Source: Erysipelotrichaceae bacterium
Lineage (GTDB): Bacteria > Bacillota_I > Bacilli_A > Erysipelotrichales > Erysipelotrichaceae
DNA length: 64,000 nucleotides
Assembly: GCA_017405785.1 (NCBI GenBank)
Contig: JAFQZR010000005.1
Span: 62,001-126,000, forward strand
Direction of reading: 5' to 3'
Shown: piece after piece, positions 1 to 8,058 of the stretch
How the letters are laid out: each line of letters opens with the position of its first letter
How positions within the stretch are numbered: position 1 is the stretch's first letter
Position numbers and translations under genes: made by a program
Notes under the pieces: generated by a model
Databases searched by the model: none
Told to the model about the DNA's origin: nothing
Seen by the model: the letters and a program-made list of their open reading frames with translations, nothing else

Positions 1-473
1 AGACATTCCTTTCACAGGAACTGCCTTATAAGATGGAAAGGCTTTTCCCTATTTCAAACAAGAGAGAAGACAGATTTATCATGGGAGAATCCATGGGTGG
101 ATATGGAACATGGTACACTTCATTAATGAATCCGGACAAATACGCAAAAGCTGTTCCTTTTTCAACAACAGGAATAAGGAATTTTAAACATGTTCTTGAA
201 ACAGGTGCCCACAGTGTTGATGAGTTAGCGCTGAAAGTTAATAATTCTGGTCAACCGATTCCCGAATATCTTCTGATGTGTGGAACAGATGATATGTTAT
301 ATGAAAAAGCAGTTGATTGGGAAAACTGGATGAGGGCAAACTGTCCTAATTTCAAAATACAGAGTTTTTATTATCCGGGAAAACATGATTTCTTCTATTG
401 GAATCAGATGATCCCAAAAGCGCTGGAGTTTTTTGGGTTTAAACTGGATCCGGAAAAAGTAAAACAGATTTAG
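1..473 (+). CDS. Esterase (alpha/beta hydrolase, tributyrin-esterase/FGH type), 5' end outside window
   Basis: C-terminal part of a carboxylesterase of the S-formylglutathione hydrolase/tributyrin esterase type. The reading frame is open from base 3, so the methionine at 33 is internal and the real start lies left of the window. The nucleophile elbow GESMGG is present, followed by CGTDD (likely catalytic Asp) and GKHDFF (likely catalytic His). It is closely similar to the complete gene 11 bases downstream, with near-identical DNA around the elbow, which shows a tandem duplication. No export signal is expected from the paralog, so it probably deacylates a small intracellular substrate. Substrate unknown; the neighbouring sugar PTS and deacetylases suggest an acetylated sugar. 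Confidence 0.85.
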   Translation, partial: TFLSQELPYKMERLFPISNKREDRFIMGESMGGYGTWYTSLMNPDKYAKAVPFSTTGIRNFKHVLETGAHSVDELALKVNNSGQPIPEYLLMCGTDDMLYEKAVDWENWMRANCPNFKIQSFYYPGKHDFFYWNQMIPKALEFFGFKLDPEKVKQI

Positions 474-483
474 GAGGTATAGT

Positions 484-1239
484 ATGGCTTACGCACATTT
501 AACAATAAGATCAACAGTTTTAAAAATGGATGTTAAGGTTACAGTTATCATTCCTGAAAGCAGAAAAGATTATCATCTAGATTCAATTGATAAAAAATAC
601 AAGTCAATCTACATTTTACATGGCGGCGCAGAAGATAATTCAACCTGGTTGGCTATGTCCAACATCTATATGTTTGCCAGAGATCTGGATACTTTTGTAA
701 TAATGCCAAGCGGATATAATACCAGCTGGGTTGATACTGATTATGGGATGAAGATGCAGACGTACATCTCTGAAGAATTACCGGCTAAAATGGAAAGACT
801 GTTTCCTATTTCTAACAAAAGAGAAGACAGATTTATCATGGGCGAATCCATGGGCGGTTACGGAACATGGTATACATCTTTGTTACACCCGGATAGATAC
901 TGCAAGGCAGTAGTCTTATCAGGATCAGGTTATGTACTGACGGGTGGTCCTATTGGTGGAACAGGTAGTGGTGCAAAAAGCTTGGATGTATTGGCAAAAG
1001 AGAGAAACGACAGTGGTGTTGATATGCCTGAATATTACTGCATGTGTGGAAATGAAGATCCACGTGTGGAAATCAGAAGAGAATTCGAACAGTTTATAAG
1101 AGATAACTGTCCTAATATTAAAATGAAAACTGAATACTGGCCTGGTAAGCATGACTTCTTCTTCTGGAATCAAGCTGTACCAAAAGCATTGGATTTTTTT
1201 GGATTTGAACTTGACCCGGAAAGAGTTTCTCAAATCTGA
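484..1239 (+). CDS. Esterase (alpha/beta hydrolase, tributyrin-esterase/FGH type)
   Basis: Complete 251-aa paralog of the preceding gene, with AGGAGG seven bases before the ATG. Family hallmarks: oxyanion-hole motif LHGG near residues 46-48, nucleophile Ser122 in GESMGG, likely Asp192 in CGNED and His223 in GKHDFF. No signal peptide or membrane segment, so it is cytoplasmic. Members of this family hydrolyse short acyl esters; the substrate cannot be read from sequence. It sits just before PTS genes and two carbohydrate-deacetylase-like genes, so removal of O-acetyl groups from an imported sugar is a reasonable inference. It differs from its sister mainly in the segment after the nucleophile (residues about 135-180), where specificity could have diverged. 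Confidence 0.88.
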   Translation: MAYAHLTIRSTVLKMDVKVTVIIPESRKDYHLDSIDKKYKSIYILHGGAEDNSTWLAMSNIYMFARDLDTFVIMPSGYNTSWVDTDYGMKMQTYISEELPAKMERLFPISNKREDRFIMGESMGGYGTWYTSLLHPDRYCKAVVLSGSGYVLTGGPIGGTGSGAKSLDVLAKERNDSGVDMPEYYCMCGNEDPRVEIRREFEQFIRDNCPNIKMKTEYWPGKHDFFFWNQAVPKALDFFGFELDPERVSQI

Positions 1240-1323
1240 TATTCGTGCATATTTTTTATCGAAAAAGATTAAAAATAATAAATGGAAAACGCCTATTTAG
1301 AAAAATAGAATAAAGTTATAAAG

Positions 1324-1354
1324 TTACAGTTCACATCGGCCGAATGAACTGTAA
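1324..1354 (+). promoter_or_regulatory. Perfect inverted repeat just before the PTS ribosome site
   Basis: TTACAGTTCA (1324-1333) and its exact complement TGAACTGTAA (1345-1354) flank an 11-base loop that contains the short palindrome TCGGCCGA. The repeat ends immediately before the ribosome site of the EIIB gene (GGAGG, about 1357-1362). It could be an operator or a 5' mRNA hairpin controlling the PTS operon; there is no U-run, so it is not a standard terminator. The rest of the 1240-1323 gap is AT-rich, with candidate -10 boxes but no clear -35. Confidence 0.6.
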
Positions 1355-1367
1355 ATGGAGGAAGAAT

Positions 1368-1859
1368 ATGATTTTGCAGTTAAGAATTGATGAAAGATTG
1401 ATTCATGGACAAATTGCTGCTGCGTGGGGAAGGGCATTACCAATCAATGCAATAGTATGCGCGAGTGATATTGCTGTAAATGACCCGATTCGTACAAAAG
1501 TATTACTTATGGCAGCTCCTCCTGGAATAAAGGCCAGGATCAAGAGCACAGATGATGTCATAAAACTGCTGTCCGATCCGCGTGCTGATTCCATGAGAAT
1601 ACTACTGATCACTGATTCACCGGTTTCAGCATTGAAACTTGTTCAGAGTCTTGAGGTTCCTGAGGTCAATGTCGCTAATTATCATACCAAAATGGACGTC
1701 AATGACAGGAAAATCAAAATCTTTGAAACATGTGTAGTAGACGAAGAAGATTTAAAGGCATTTACGGAATTGGCCGAAGCATCTAAAGAAATCTACTCGC
1801 AGATGGTTCCTTCTGTTGAAAAGAGGGATTTCAGGTCAATGCTTAATTCTGCACAATAA
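1368..1859 (+). CDS. PTS mannose/fructose/sorbose-class EIIB
   Basis: Cytoplasmic phosphocarrier of a mannose-class phosphotransferase system, 163 aa. It accepts phosphate from EIIA and passes it to the incoming sugar. The class motif DERLIHGQ lies at residues 8-15 and the phospho-accepting histidine is His13. I chose the ATG at 1368 because GGAGGAAG lies just upstream; a longer frame from 1344 has no ribosome site. The EIIC and EIID genes follow directly, but no EIIA gene is in view, so EIIA must lie left of the window or elsewhere in the genome. Confidence 0.93.
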   Translation: MILQLRIDERLIHGQIAAAWGRALPINAIVCASDIAVNDPIRTKVLLMAAPPGIKARIKSTDDVIKLLSDPRADSMRILLITDSPVSALKLVQSLEVPEVNVANYHTKMDVNDRKIKIFETCVVDEEDLKAFTELAEASKEIYSQMVPSVEKRDFRSMLNSAQ

Positions 1860-1882
1860 ACTGATGAGAGGAGAATAGAATA

Positions 1883-2680
1883 ATGAAAGAAGCATTATTA
1901 GTAGCTCTGGCCTACTGGGGAACATGGATGCTTGACAGTATTACCAGTAACCAGACATGTACAAGACCGATTGTTCTGGGAACAGTAACGGGATTGCTTT
2001 GCGGGGATCTTAAAACTGGAATAACAATGGGCGCTTTATTGGAAGCTGCATATATGGGTATTTCCGGTATCGGTGGAGCTCTTGCTGCTGATTATCGTTC
2101 AGCTACAGCAATCGCTGTAGGCCTGACAATCTTATCTGGCCTGAGTATTGAACAGGGTATTGCAATTGCCAGCCCAATAGGATTACTTTGTTTATCATTA
2201 ATGCAGGTTACAATTGCCATTTCCAACTTACTTGAAGGCTTCTATATGAAAGCCCTGGAGCGGGGAGATGTCAAGAAATACAATCTGATTATGACTCTCC
2301 ACATGCTGTTTGTTCAGCACCTGGTAGATACTGCAGTCGTATTCCTTTGTATCTTATTTGGAACAGAAGCAATTTCTGCAGTGTTCGGTAATATCCCTGC
2401 ATGGATACTGAATGGTTTGAGTGCTGCTGGCGGTATGTTGGTTGTCGTAGGTTTAGGTCTGACAACACAGGCAATCTGGCAGAAGAACACAATCGTTTAT
2501 GTTCTGCTGGGTTTCGTATTAGCAAAGTTTGTTGGCTTGTCAACAGTTGTCATTGCTATTATCGGCGTAATTATTGCTTATCTGAGTTTTGAATCTGACT
2601 TCAGGTTTGAGAATCTTGCGGCTAAAAAAGTTGTAGAAGCGGCTGCTGATGAGGAAGGAGACAAGGATTTCTATGGCTAA
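1883..2680 (+). CDS. PTS mannose/fructose/sorbose-class EIIC
   Basis: Membrane permease subunit, 265 aa, with about seven hydrophobic segments. The GALLEAAYMGISGIGGALAAD stretch near residue 55 is typical of this class, where EIIC and EIID together form the sugar channel. A GAGGAG ribosome site precedes the ATG. The stop codon overlaps the start of the EIID gene by eight bases, so the two are probably translationally coupled. The acidic tail after the last membrane segment is cytoplasmic. Sugar specificity cannot be told from sequence. Confidence 0.92.
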   Translation: MKEALLVALAYWGTWMLDSITSNQTCTRPIVLGTVTGLLCGDLKTGITMGALLEAAYMGISGIGGALAADYRSATAIAVGLTILSGLSIEQGIAIASPIGLLCLSLMQVTIAISNLLEGFYMKALERGDVKKYNLIMTLHMLFVQHLVDTAVVFLCILFGTEAISAVFGNIPAWILNGLSAAGGMLVVVGLGLTTQAIWQKNTIVYVLLGFVLAKFVGLSTVVIAIIGVIIAYLSFESDFRFENLAAKKVVEAAADEEGDKDFYG

Positions 2681-3497
2681 GAAGACAATTTCACAGGAAG
2701 AATTAACTCTTTTAAAGAAAGCTTATTTAGGTACTTGTGCTGTACTGCGTACAACAAGCAGCATGGCTGGTGAAGCAAGAGCATATGTCTTAACAACGGC
2801 ACCGTTTATTGAACGTTACTATGAAGATAAAGAAGAAGCTAAAAAGGAATTGTACAGACAGGGTACTGAATACTTTAATACTCACCAGGCAACAAATGGT
2901 CTGATCGCTGGTATCGTATGTGCTCTGGAAAAGGAAAGAGGAGAAAAAGGACCTGAAAACTTTGATTCAGGTATCATTACAGGTATTAAGGCATCATTAA
3001 TGGGCCCGTTAGCTGGTATTGGTGACTCCTTCTTCTTCAACTGCTACCGCGTTATCATTGCCGGTATCTGTATCGCCTTATCAGAAGGCGGAAATATCTT
3101 TGGACCTTTGCTGTTTGTTGTACTGTATGGTATCGGAACAATGTGGTTTAGATGGCTGTTCATGAAACTCGGTTATGAAAGAGGTTCTGAATTTATCACA
3201 CAGGCTTTTGACAGTGGTATAGTCCCACTGCTCATGAAAGCTGCTGGTATTCTGGGTGCAATCATGGTTGGTGTCTTGATTGCTACTAACATGAAGGTCA
3301 ACATTGCTTTTGCTCCAACTATCAACGGTGCTGCAATTAATATTCAGAACATGTTGGATACCATCTTACCTGGTTTAATGACACTTGTGGTATGGTGGTT
3401 GGTTGTAAAACTGTTACAGAAAGGTGCTTCACCAATTAAGATCACTTTTGGCATCATGGGTGTTTGCATAGTACTTTCATTATTTGGTATCTTATAA
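2673..3497 (+). CDS. PTS mannose/fructose/sorbose-class EIID
   Basis: Second membrane subunit of the mannose-class system, 274 aa. Recognisable by its long cytoplasmic N-terminal part (residues about 1-90, FNTHQATNGLIAGI), the GIKASLMGPLAGIGDSFF region near 110-130 and C-terminal membrane helices. I placed the start at 2673, where GAGGAAGGAG lies twelve bases upstream; a frame opening at 2649 lacks a ribosome site. Co-transcribed with EIIB and EIIC. A strong hairpin follows the gene before the deacetylase genes, which may lower expression of what comes next. Confidence 0.92.
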   Translation: MAKKTISQEELTLLKKAYLGTCAVLRTTSSMAGEARAYVLTTAPFIERYYEDKEEAKKELYRQGTEYFNTHQATNGLIAGIVCALEKERGEKGPENFDSGIITGIKASLMGPLAGIGDSFFFNCYRVIIAGICIALSEGGNIFGPLLFVVLYGIGTMWFRWLFMKLGYERGSEFITQAFDSGIVPLLMKAAGILGAIMVGVLIATNMKVNIAFAPTINGAAINIQNMLDTILPGLMTLVVWWLVVKLLQKGASPIKITFGIMGVCIVLSLFGIL

Positions 3498-3509
3498 AAA
3501 TAACCAACT

Positions 3510-3537
3510 CGGAGAGGAGTACACGGACTCCTCTCCG
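3510..3537 (+). terminator. Intra-operon hairpin after EIID
   Basis: Eleven-base perfect stem (CGGAGAGGAGT paired with ACTCCTCTCCG) with a six-base loop. Only GTATTC follows rather than a U-run, and the next ribosome site is 14 bases on. It more likely tunes or processes the transcript between the PTS and deacetylase genes than ends it. Confidence 0.6.
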
Positions 3538-3558
3538 TATTCTTATATGGGAGGGTGT

Positions 3559-4344
3559 ATGAAAATATTAGTTCAATCAGATGATTTTGGATTTACGAGA
3601 AGTGTTAATGCCGGTATGGCTGATGCTTTTGAAAGAGGAATAATTACTTCCACCGGTTTGTTTGTTAATATGCCGATTGTTAATGAATCAGTGTCAATAA
3701 TGAAGAAGTATCCGCATATCTGCTTTGGAATAGATATAAACGTTGTATCAGGACCAAGTGTTTCCGATTATAGATTACTTCCAACTTTGTGCAACCAGGA
3801 GACTGGAATGTTTATTCAAACAACCGAAAGAATGAAAGATCCAAGATGGGGAAAAGAAGACATATTTAAACCATACGATGAAGTTTTTTTAGAAGGATGT
3901 GCTCAGGTTGAGAGATTCATTGAACTGCTTGGATACAAGCCAAATTATCTGCAATCACATTCCAAGAGCGGTTCAGAGACATACATGAGCGCCATTAGAG
4001 ATGTGGCCAGAAAATATAGCATAAAATTTGCTCCCGATATGTATGTTAAGTATCATATCAAACCACTGTTTGATTTTGAAAACATTCATGGTGATCCATT
4101 CTCATTTGAGAATCGGACCAGAGATGAAGTCAGTGTTAAGCTCCGACTTCTGGAAGAAAACAAAAATGAAGAGTACGTTATGCTTCCTTCACACTGTGGA
4201 TTTGTTGATGCTGAATTAATGAAAATGTCACGTTGTAACATAGATCGAGCTTACGACCATGAATATCTGACTTCTCCGCTGATTAAGGAATGGATTAAAA
4301 ACAACGATGCTGAACTGATCTCATTCAGAGATCTGGAAATATAG
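3559..4344 (+). CDS. ChbG/YdjC-type carbohydrate deacetylase, divergent metal site
   Basis: 261 aa, ChbG/YdjC family (NodB-like fold, removes N-acetyl groups from small, often PTS-phosphorylated oligosaccharides; E. coli ChbG acts on chitobiose phosphate). Visible motifs: SDDFG at residues 7-11, QSHSKSG with His134, and PSHCGFVD in the C-terminal part. The usual second metal ligand, a His in G(M/V)HxxL, is replaced by Asp59 (FGIDINV). Start chosen at 3559 with GGGAGGG upstream; the longer frame from 3484 would run through the hairpin. No signal peptide. Lies directly behind a PTS, fitting action on the imported, phosphorylated sugar. Confidence 0.82.
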   Translation: MKILVQSDDFGFTRSVNAGMADAFERGIITSTGLFVNMPIVNESVSIMKKYPHICFGIDINVVSGPSVSDYRLLPTLCNQETGMFIQTTERMKDPRWGKEDIFKPYDEVFLEGCAQVERFIELLGYKPNYLQSHSKSGSETYMSAIRDVARKYSIKFAPDMYVKYHIKPLFDFENIHGDPFSFENRTRDEVSVKLRLLEENKNEEYVMLPSHCGFVDAELMKMSRCNIDRAYDHEYLTSPLIKEWIKNNDAELISFRDLEI

Positions 4345-4355
4345 GAGGGATTATT

Positions 4356-5156
4356 ATGAAACTTATTGTCAGAGCAGCTGACTATGCTATGACAGATTCA
4401 ATCACTGATGGATGCCTGAAAGCTATCAGAGATGGGATCCTGACTGATGTAGGTTTGATGACGAATAATTGGAAATATGCTTCAAGAGCAGTCGCAGAAT
4501 TAAAAAAGTATTCTCATGTGTCTATAGGTCAAGATCTTAACCTAGTATCAGGTATACCTGCATCGGACCCGACAGACATACCTTCTCTGGTTGATGAAAA
4601 CGGTATTTTCATTTCGTCAACTGAAAGAAAGAATAGAAACTTGTATGATATTCCTTATAAAGAGATTTATCATGAGATGAAGCTGCAGGTCGAGAGATTC
4701 ATCAAGCTGATAGGAAGAAAACCTGCATATATTACCGGGCACTCATTATCAACACCAACACTTCTTCAAGCCCAGGAAGACATTAAAAACGAATATGGCG
4801 TGGTAACTGATTGTTTCACTCCTGAACTTCAAGTCGGAAATAGATGGTACTATAAGGGTATGAAAATCGATCAGAATGACCGAAAACCTGCTTATGATTT
4901 AGAATGCCAGGGGAATACAGATGTTGTGAAACATTATGTTGACGGAGAACTGAATTTTGATTTCAGCAAGGAATTCGGATTGCTGGCAACTCATTGCGGG
5001 TACTGTGACGGAGAATTGATGAACATGTCGACTTTCTCGGTCATCAGAGGCAGAGAAGTTGAAGCATTATGCTCTCCAAAGGTCAGGAAGTGGATTGAAG
5101 ATAATAATATAACATTGGTTAATTTTGATGATTATCTTGAATCTTTAAAGAAATGA
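4356..5156 (+). CDS. ChbG/YdjC-type deacetylase paralog, altered active site
   Basis: 266 aa, paralog of the preceding gene, 11 bases downstream with GGAGGG as ribosome site. The family motif DDFG is changed to ADYA (residues 8-11): the metal Asp9 is kept but the adjacent Asp, thought to be the catalytic base in this family, is Ala8. As in its sister, Asp60 stands where the family has a metal-binding His. His129 (TGHS) and the THCGYCDGEL motif are kept. It may have a different substrate, be a non-catalytic partner, or use another residue as base. Last gene of the operon; a terminator follows. Confidence 0.78.
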   Translation: MKLIVRAADYAMTDSITDGCLKAIRDGILTDVGLMTNNWKYASRAVAELKKYSHVSIGQDLNLVSGIPASDPTDIPSLVDENGIFISSTERKNRNLYDIPYKEIYHEMKLQVERFIKLIGRKPAYITGHSLSTPTLLQAQEDIKNEYGVVTDCFTPELQVGNRWYYKGMKIDQNDRKPAYDLECQGNTDVVKHYVDGELNFDFSKEFGLLATHCGYCDGELMNMSTFSVIRGREVEALCSPKVRKWIEDNNITLVNFDDYLESLKK

Positions 5157-5160
5157 TTGA

Positions 5161-5203
5161 AAAAGCGTTCGTGTGTATCAGTATGTAAATGAACGCTTTT
5201 TTT
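5161..5203 (+). terminator. Rho-independent terminator of the sugar operon
   Basis: AAAAGCGTTC (5161-5170) pairs perfectly with GAACGCTTTT (5191-5200), 20-base loop, followed by a T-run. Confidence 0.85.
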
Positions 5204-5240
5204 ATAATATAGCCAGGGTATGAGTGCTGGATGATTTATG

Positions 5241-5274
5241 TTAAACAACACATTGATAATGGTATAATTATTAT
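5241..5274 (+). promoter_or_regulatory. Promoter of the PRD regulator, leaderless arrangement
   Basis: TTAAAC (5241-5246), 16-base spacer, TATAAT (5263-5268), then six bases to the ATG at 5275. Transcription should begin at or next to the A of the ATG and there is no ribosome site, so the mRNA is probably leaderless. Confidence 0.6.
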
Positions 5275-7221
5275 ATGAACAGATATTCTATAAGACAATA
5301 CATGGAATTAGGTTACATCTGTCTTAATGAGGCGGTAACCGTCAATAGCTTTGTGAGAAAATTCAACCTCAGTAATTATGAATTTACCAATGATTTTGAT
5401 GTGCTCATACGGATGGGCAAAGAGTTTGGAGTACAAATAACCCGTCAGAAGGATGTACTCTCTTTTAATGTGACAGATGATGATCTTTATAAAAAACAGT
5501 CTAGAAACCTCAGATCCTTCTGGTATACTAACCAGGTAGATATCGACTCCAAAGACAGGGTGATACAGAACGAAATATGCAAAGCTATTCTCTGGAATGA
5601 TGATGGATATATTAACCTTGATGATTTAGCGGAAAGACTAGGATATTCACGCAGCAGTCTTCGTACTCATCTGAAAAATACCAGACGGTTTTTTGATAGT
5701 TATGGAATATTTTTGAAGAGCGTTCCTCATTATGGGCTGGAAGTTGTTGGCAGCGAAATGAATATTAGGAAGTGTTTTCGGGTGATTGTAACACTGTACG
5801 ATGTCCGTATAACCACAGATGAGGATAATGAAGACATAATTAACAGTTTAAATAACTATTCGCAGTTATATGAAATTGTCAAAAATAGTCTGATTAGATA
5901 CGATGTTGTTATGTCGCGTTTGGAAAGGCGAAAACTGAATACTATGCTAATTGTTCAGAATGCCCGAATCAAAAGTGGAAGAAGTATCGACAGAATAGAT
6001 GGCATTGATTCTGTGTTGTTAGAAAAACTGAAAAAAGAAAAATGGCTAGTATCCATGGTTGATGGACTCTGTGAAGAATTACATAGAAGTATGGGCATGG
6101 GTTCTTACAACAAATTGGAAAAGGAGTCATTATTACCAATGATCGCTGCCATGGGTTATGGAGACAGTAGAATTAAGAAGATCATTTCAGAACTCTATCA
6201 GAACGAGATGGAGGAATTGTTCAATCTGATAAACCAATATCTTATGAAGTCGTTTGGTTTCACTGTTAACGATGAATTTTATCTTAAATTTCTGAAAGAA
6301 GAGATCGGGCATATTGCTGTTGAAAAACACATTAGTATTCTGACGGGGTTTGGACGTAATATTAACGGAAGAAATCCTATGATATATAAACGTCCTCTGA
6401 TGTTTAAAATACTTAAAGATACAAGAGACATTATAAGACGATATTATTCTTTGCCGATACCTTTGTCGCGGTCTTCTGCTTTGGTATCGCTTTTGGCATC
6501 ATATGTTCTGACATTTGAAATCAGTGCTCATGAACCGCTTGTTGGAATAACATCACGTAATTCATTATTTGAACCAGAGATAATCCGTAAGGGAATCCTC
6601 CGGAAACGGCAGGATATTAACCCTGATAATATAAGAGTTTTTAACTATGATGTTATTGATGTAGCTGATGTTGATTATATCAATGAATATGATCTTGTTT
6701 TCTGTGACCAAAAACTGACACATAACAGAAAGCATATTTCCTATAGAGATAACGGACTTACAGTGGAAAACATAATCAACACTATCCGTAACACCATGAA
6801 TTACTGCCGGGACATCATTGATGACAGCCACATTTTCAGCAATAAAACGGATTATGAAGGAACAGAAAAACTACAAAAAGATATATGTGATATGAGCGGA
6901 GCTGATGAGAATGAGGTCAGAAAAGAGTTCGATAATCCTTTATATATCAATGGTGTGATGGCGCTAATAGTTCTGAATAGGAATCATAAACCGTATATGC
7001 AGTTAGGACATATTTCAAAAATAGAGGACGCAGAATTCTCGGATATCAGCTCATATGTTGTTGTAGCAGCAGATATAAATGAAACTAATATAAGATTCTA
7101 TGATTCCTTGTTATGCCGGTTGGTTAACAACGAATTATTCTTTAATGATTTATATGAAAATAGCGATATTCAGACCATTAACCTATGGCTTAATAAAATA
7201 TTAAACAGCACAGTTTTATAG
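5275..7221 (+). CDS. PRD-containing transcriptional regulator (LicR/MtlR/BglG-like)
   Basis: 648 aa. Apparent order: N-terminal helix-turn-helix region, second HTH (about 115-150, LAERLGYSRSSLRTHL), two PTS regulation domains (about 190-290 and 300-400), then a degenerate EIIB/EIIA-like C-terminal part. This is the layout of PTS-linked activators such as LicR and MtlR. The second PRD keeps a histidine (EIGHIAVEKH); in the first, a Leu appears where the phosphorylated His is expected, and no clear EIIA His is visible. It lies right after the PTS/deacetylase operon on the same strand with its own promoter, so control of that operon is the obvious inference. A different PTS cannot be excluded. 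Confidence 0.78.
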   Translation: MNRYSIRQYMELGYICLNEAVTVNSFVRKFNLSNYEFTNDFDVLIRMGKEFGVQITRQKDVLSFNVTDDDLYKKQSRNLRSFWYTNQVDIDSKDRVIQNEICKAILWNDDGYINLDDLAERLGYSRSSLRTHLKNTRRFFDSYGIFLKSVPHYGLEVVGSEMNIRKCFRVIVTLYDVRITTDEDNEDIINSLNNYSQLYEIVKNSLIRYDVVMSRLERRKLNTMLIVQNARIKSGRSIDRIDGIDSVLLEKLKKEKWLVSMVDGLCEELHRSMGMGSYNKLEKESLLPMIAAMGYGDSRIKKIISELYQNEMEELFNLINQYLMKSFGFTVNDEFYLKFLKEEIGHIAVEKHISILTGFGRNINGRNPMIYKRPLMFKILKDTRDIIRRYYSLPIPLSRSSALVSLLASYVLTFEISAHEPLVGITSRNSLFEPEIIRKGILRKRQDINPDNIRVFNYDVIDVADVDYINEYDLVFCDQKLTHNRKHISYRDNGLTVENIINTIRNTMNYCRDIIDDSHIFSNKTDYEGTEKLQKDICDMSGADENEVRKEFDNPLYINGVMALIVLNRNHKPYMQLGHISKIEDAEFSDISSYVVVAADINETNIRFYDSLLCRLVNNELFFNDLYENSDIQTINLWLNKILNSTVL

Positions 7222-7232
7222 TATAGTATTAA

Positions 7233-7254
7233 AAAAAGGGCTGTGTCCCTTTTT
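7233..7254. terminator. Bidirectional terminator
   Basis: AAAAAGGG (7233-7240), loop CTGTGT, CCCTTTTT (7247-7254), lying between two convergent genes and able to serve both. Confidence 0.8.
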
Positions 7255-7259
7255 GCATG

Positions 7260-7973
7260 TTACAGATATGCGGCAATTACTGCCAGTATTACAGCAGGCA
7301 GCAGATTGGCTACCTTGACTGTTTTACCAAAGAGGAGGTTAACTCCTACCCCGAAGATCAGAATATTACCTACAAGAGAAATGTTATCTATGGCAGCTGT
7401 ACTCATAATAGGTTTTAATACCTGGGCAAACAGAGTCATTGTTCCCTGGAAGATACCGACCGGTATGGCCGAGAAGATGCTGCCTTTACCTAAGGAAGCA
7501 GTTAATACCATTACGATGACAAAGTCCAGAATGCCCTTGGTTGCCAGGGTTGAATAATCACCCAGGATACCGTCCTGCAGGGAACCGACAATGGCCATGG
7601 CTCCGATGCTGACGGTCAGTGAAGTAGTCATGAAGGCATTGACGAAGGAATTGTCAGATGTATTGTGTGTCTTGACCTTAAGCCATTCACCGAAATCTTC
7701 AAAGAGTTTTTCAATATTAAGGATCTCACCGATGAAGGCACCTAAGGCAATGGTAACAGTGGTCATCATGCCTTTCTGAGTAGAAAGTAAACCGTCTTCA
7801 ATCAGAAGCATCTTGGACAGCGCTCCTGCTATGGCGATGAACATGCAGGCCAGTCCGGTTGCCTTGATCATGGTATCCTGAACCGATTCCTTTATGAACT
7901 TGCCGAAAAGCAGACCGGCTACACCGCCTGCCAGAATGCATGCTACATTGATAATGGTTCCCAATCCTGCCAT
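7260..7973 (-). CDS. DUF554 family membrane protein (YdfK/YqgA-like)
   Basis: 237 aa with about six hydrophobic segments and the opening GLGTIINVACILAGGVAGLLFG that marks DUF554. The biochemical function of the family is unknown. The ribosome site AGAGGA precedes the ATG. Single gene between convergent and divergent neighbours, ending at a shared terminator. Nothing in the context indicates a specific role. Confidence 0.85.
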   Translation of the reverse strand: MAGLGTIINVACILAGGVAGLLFGKFIKESVQDTMIKATGLACMFIAIAGALSKMLLIEDGLLSTQKGMMTTVTIALGAFIGEILNIEKLFEDFGEWLKVKTHNTSDNSFVNAFMTTSLTVSIGAMAIVGSLQDGILGDYSTLATKGILDFVIVMVLTASLGKGSIFSAIPVGIFQGTMTLFAQVLKPIMSTAAIDNISLVGNILIFGVGVNLLFGKTVKVANLLPAVILAVIAAYL

Positions 7974-8044
7974 GTTTCTATCCTCTGTTAATTATTCTAC
8001 CATTGTGTAAAATCGTTTCAGTACAAAATGACTGTAAAATACTG

Positions 8045-8058
8045 TATATTTTCTGTAT
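8045..8058 (+). promoter_or_regulatory. -10 box directly before the GNAT start, leaderless arrangement
   Basis: TATATT (8045-8050) stands eight bases before the ATG at 8059 and no Shine-Dalgarno sequence is visible. The -35 region is not convincing. Confidence 0.4.

Noticed and set aside
33-473. Methionine at 33 as the start of the first esterase
   Set aside because: The frame is open to the window edge and the paralog continues upstream of this point, so it is an internal residue.
1240-1367. cre site or sigma-54 promoter before the PTS genes
   Set aside because: TGGAAAACGCC has one base too many for cre, and no TGGCAC-N5-TTGCW element was found.
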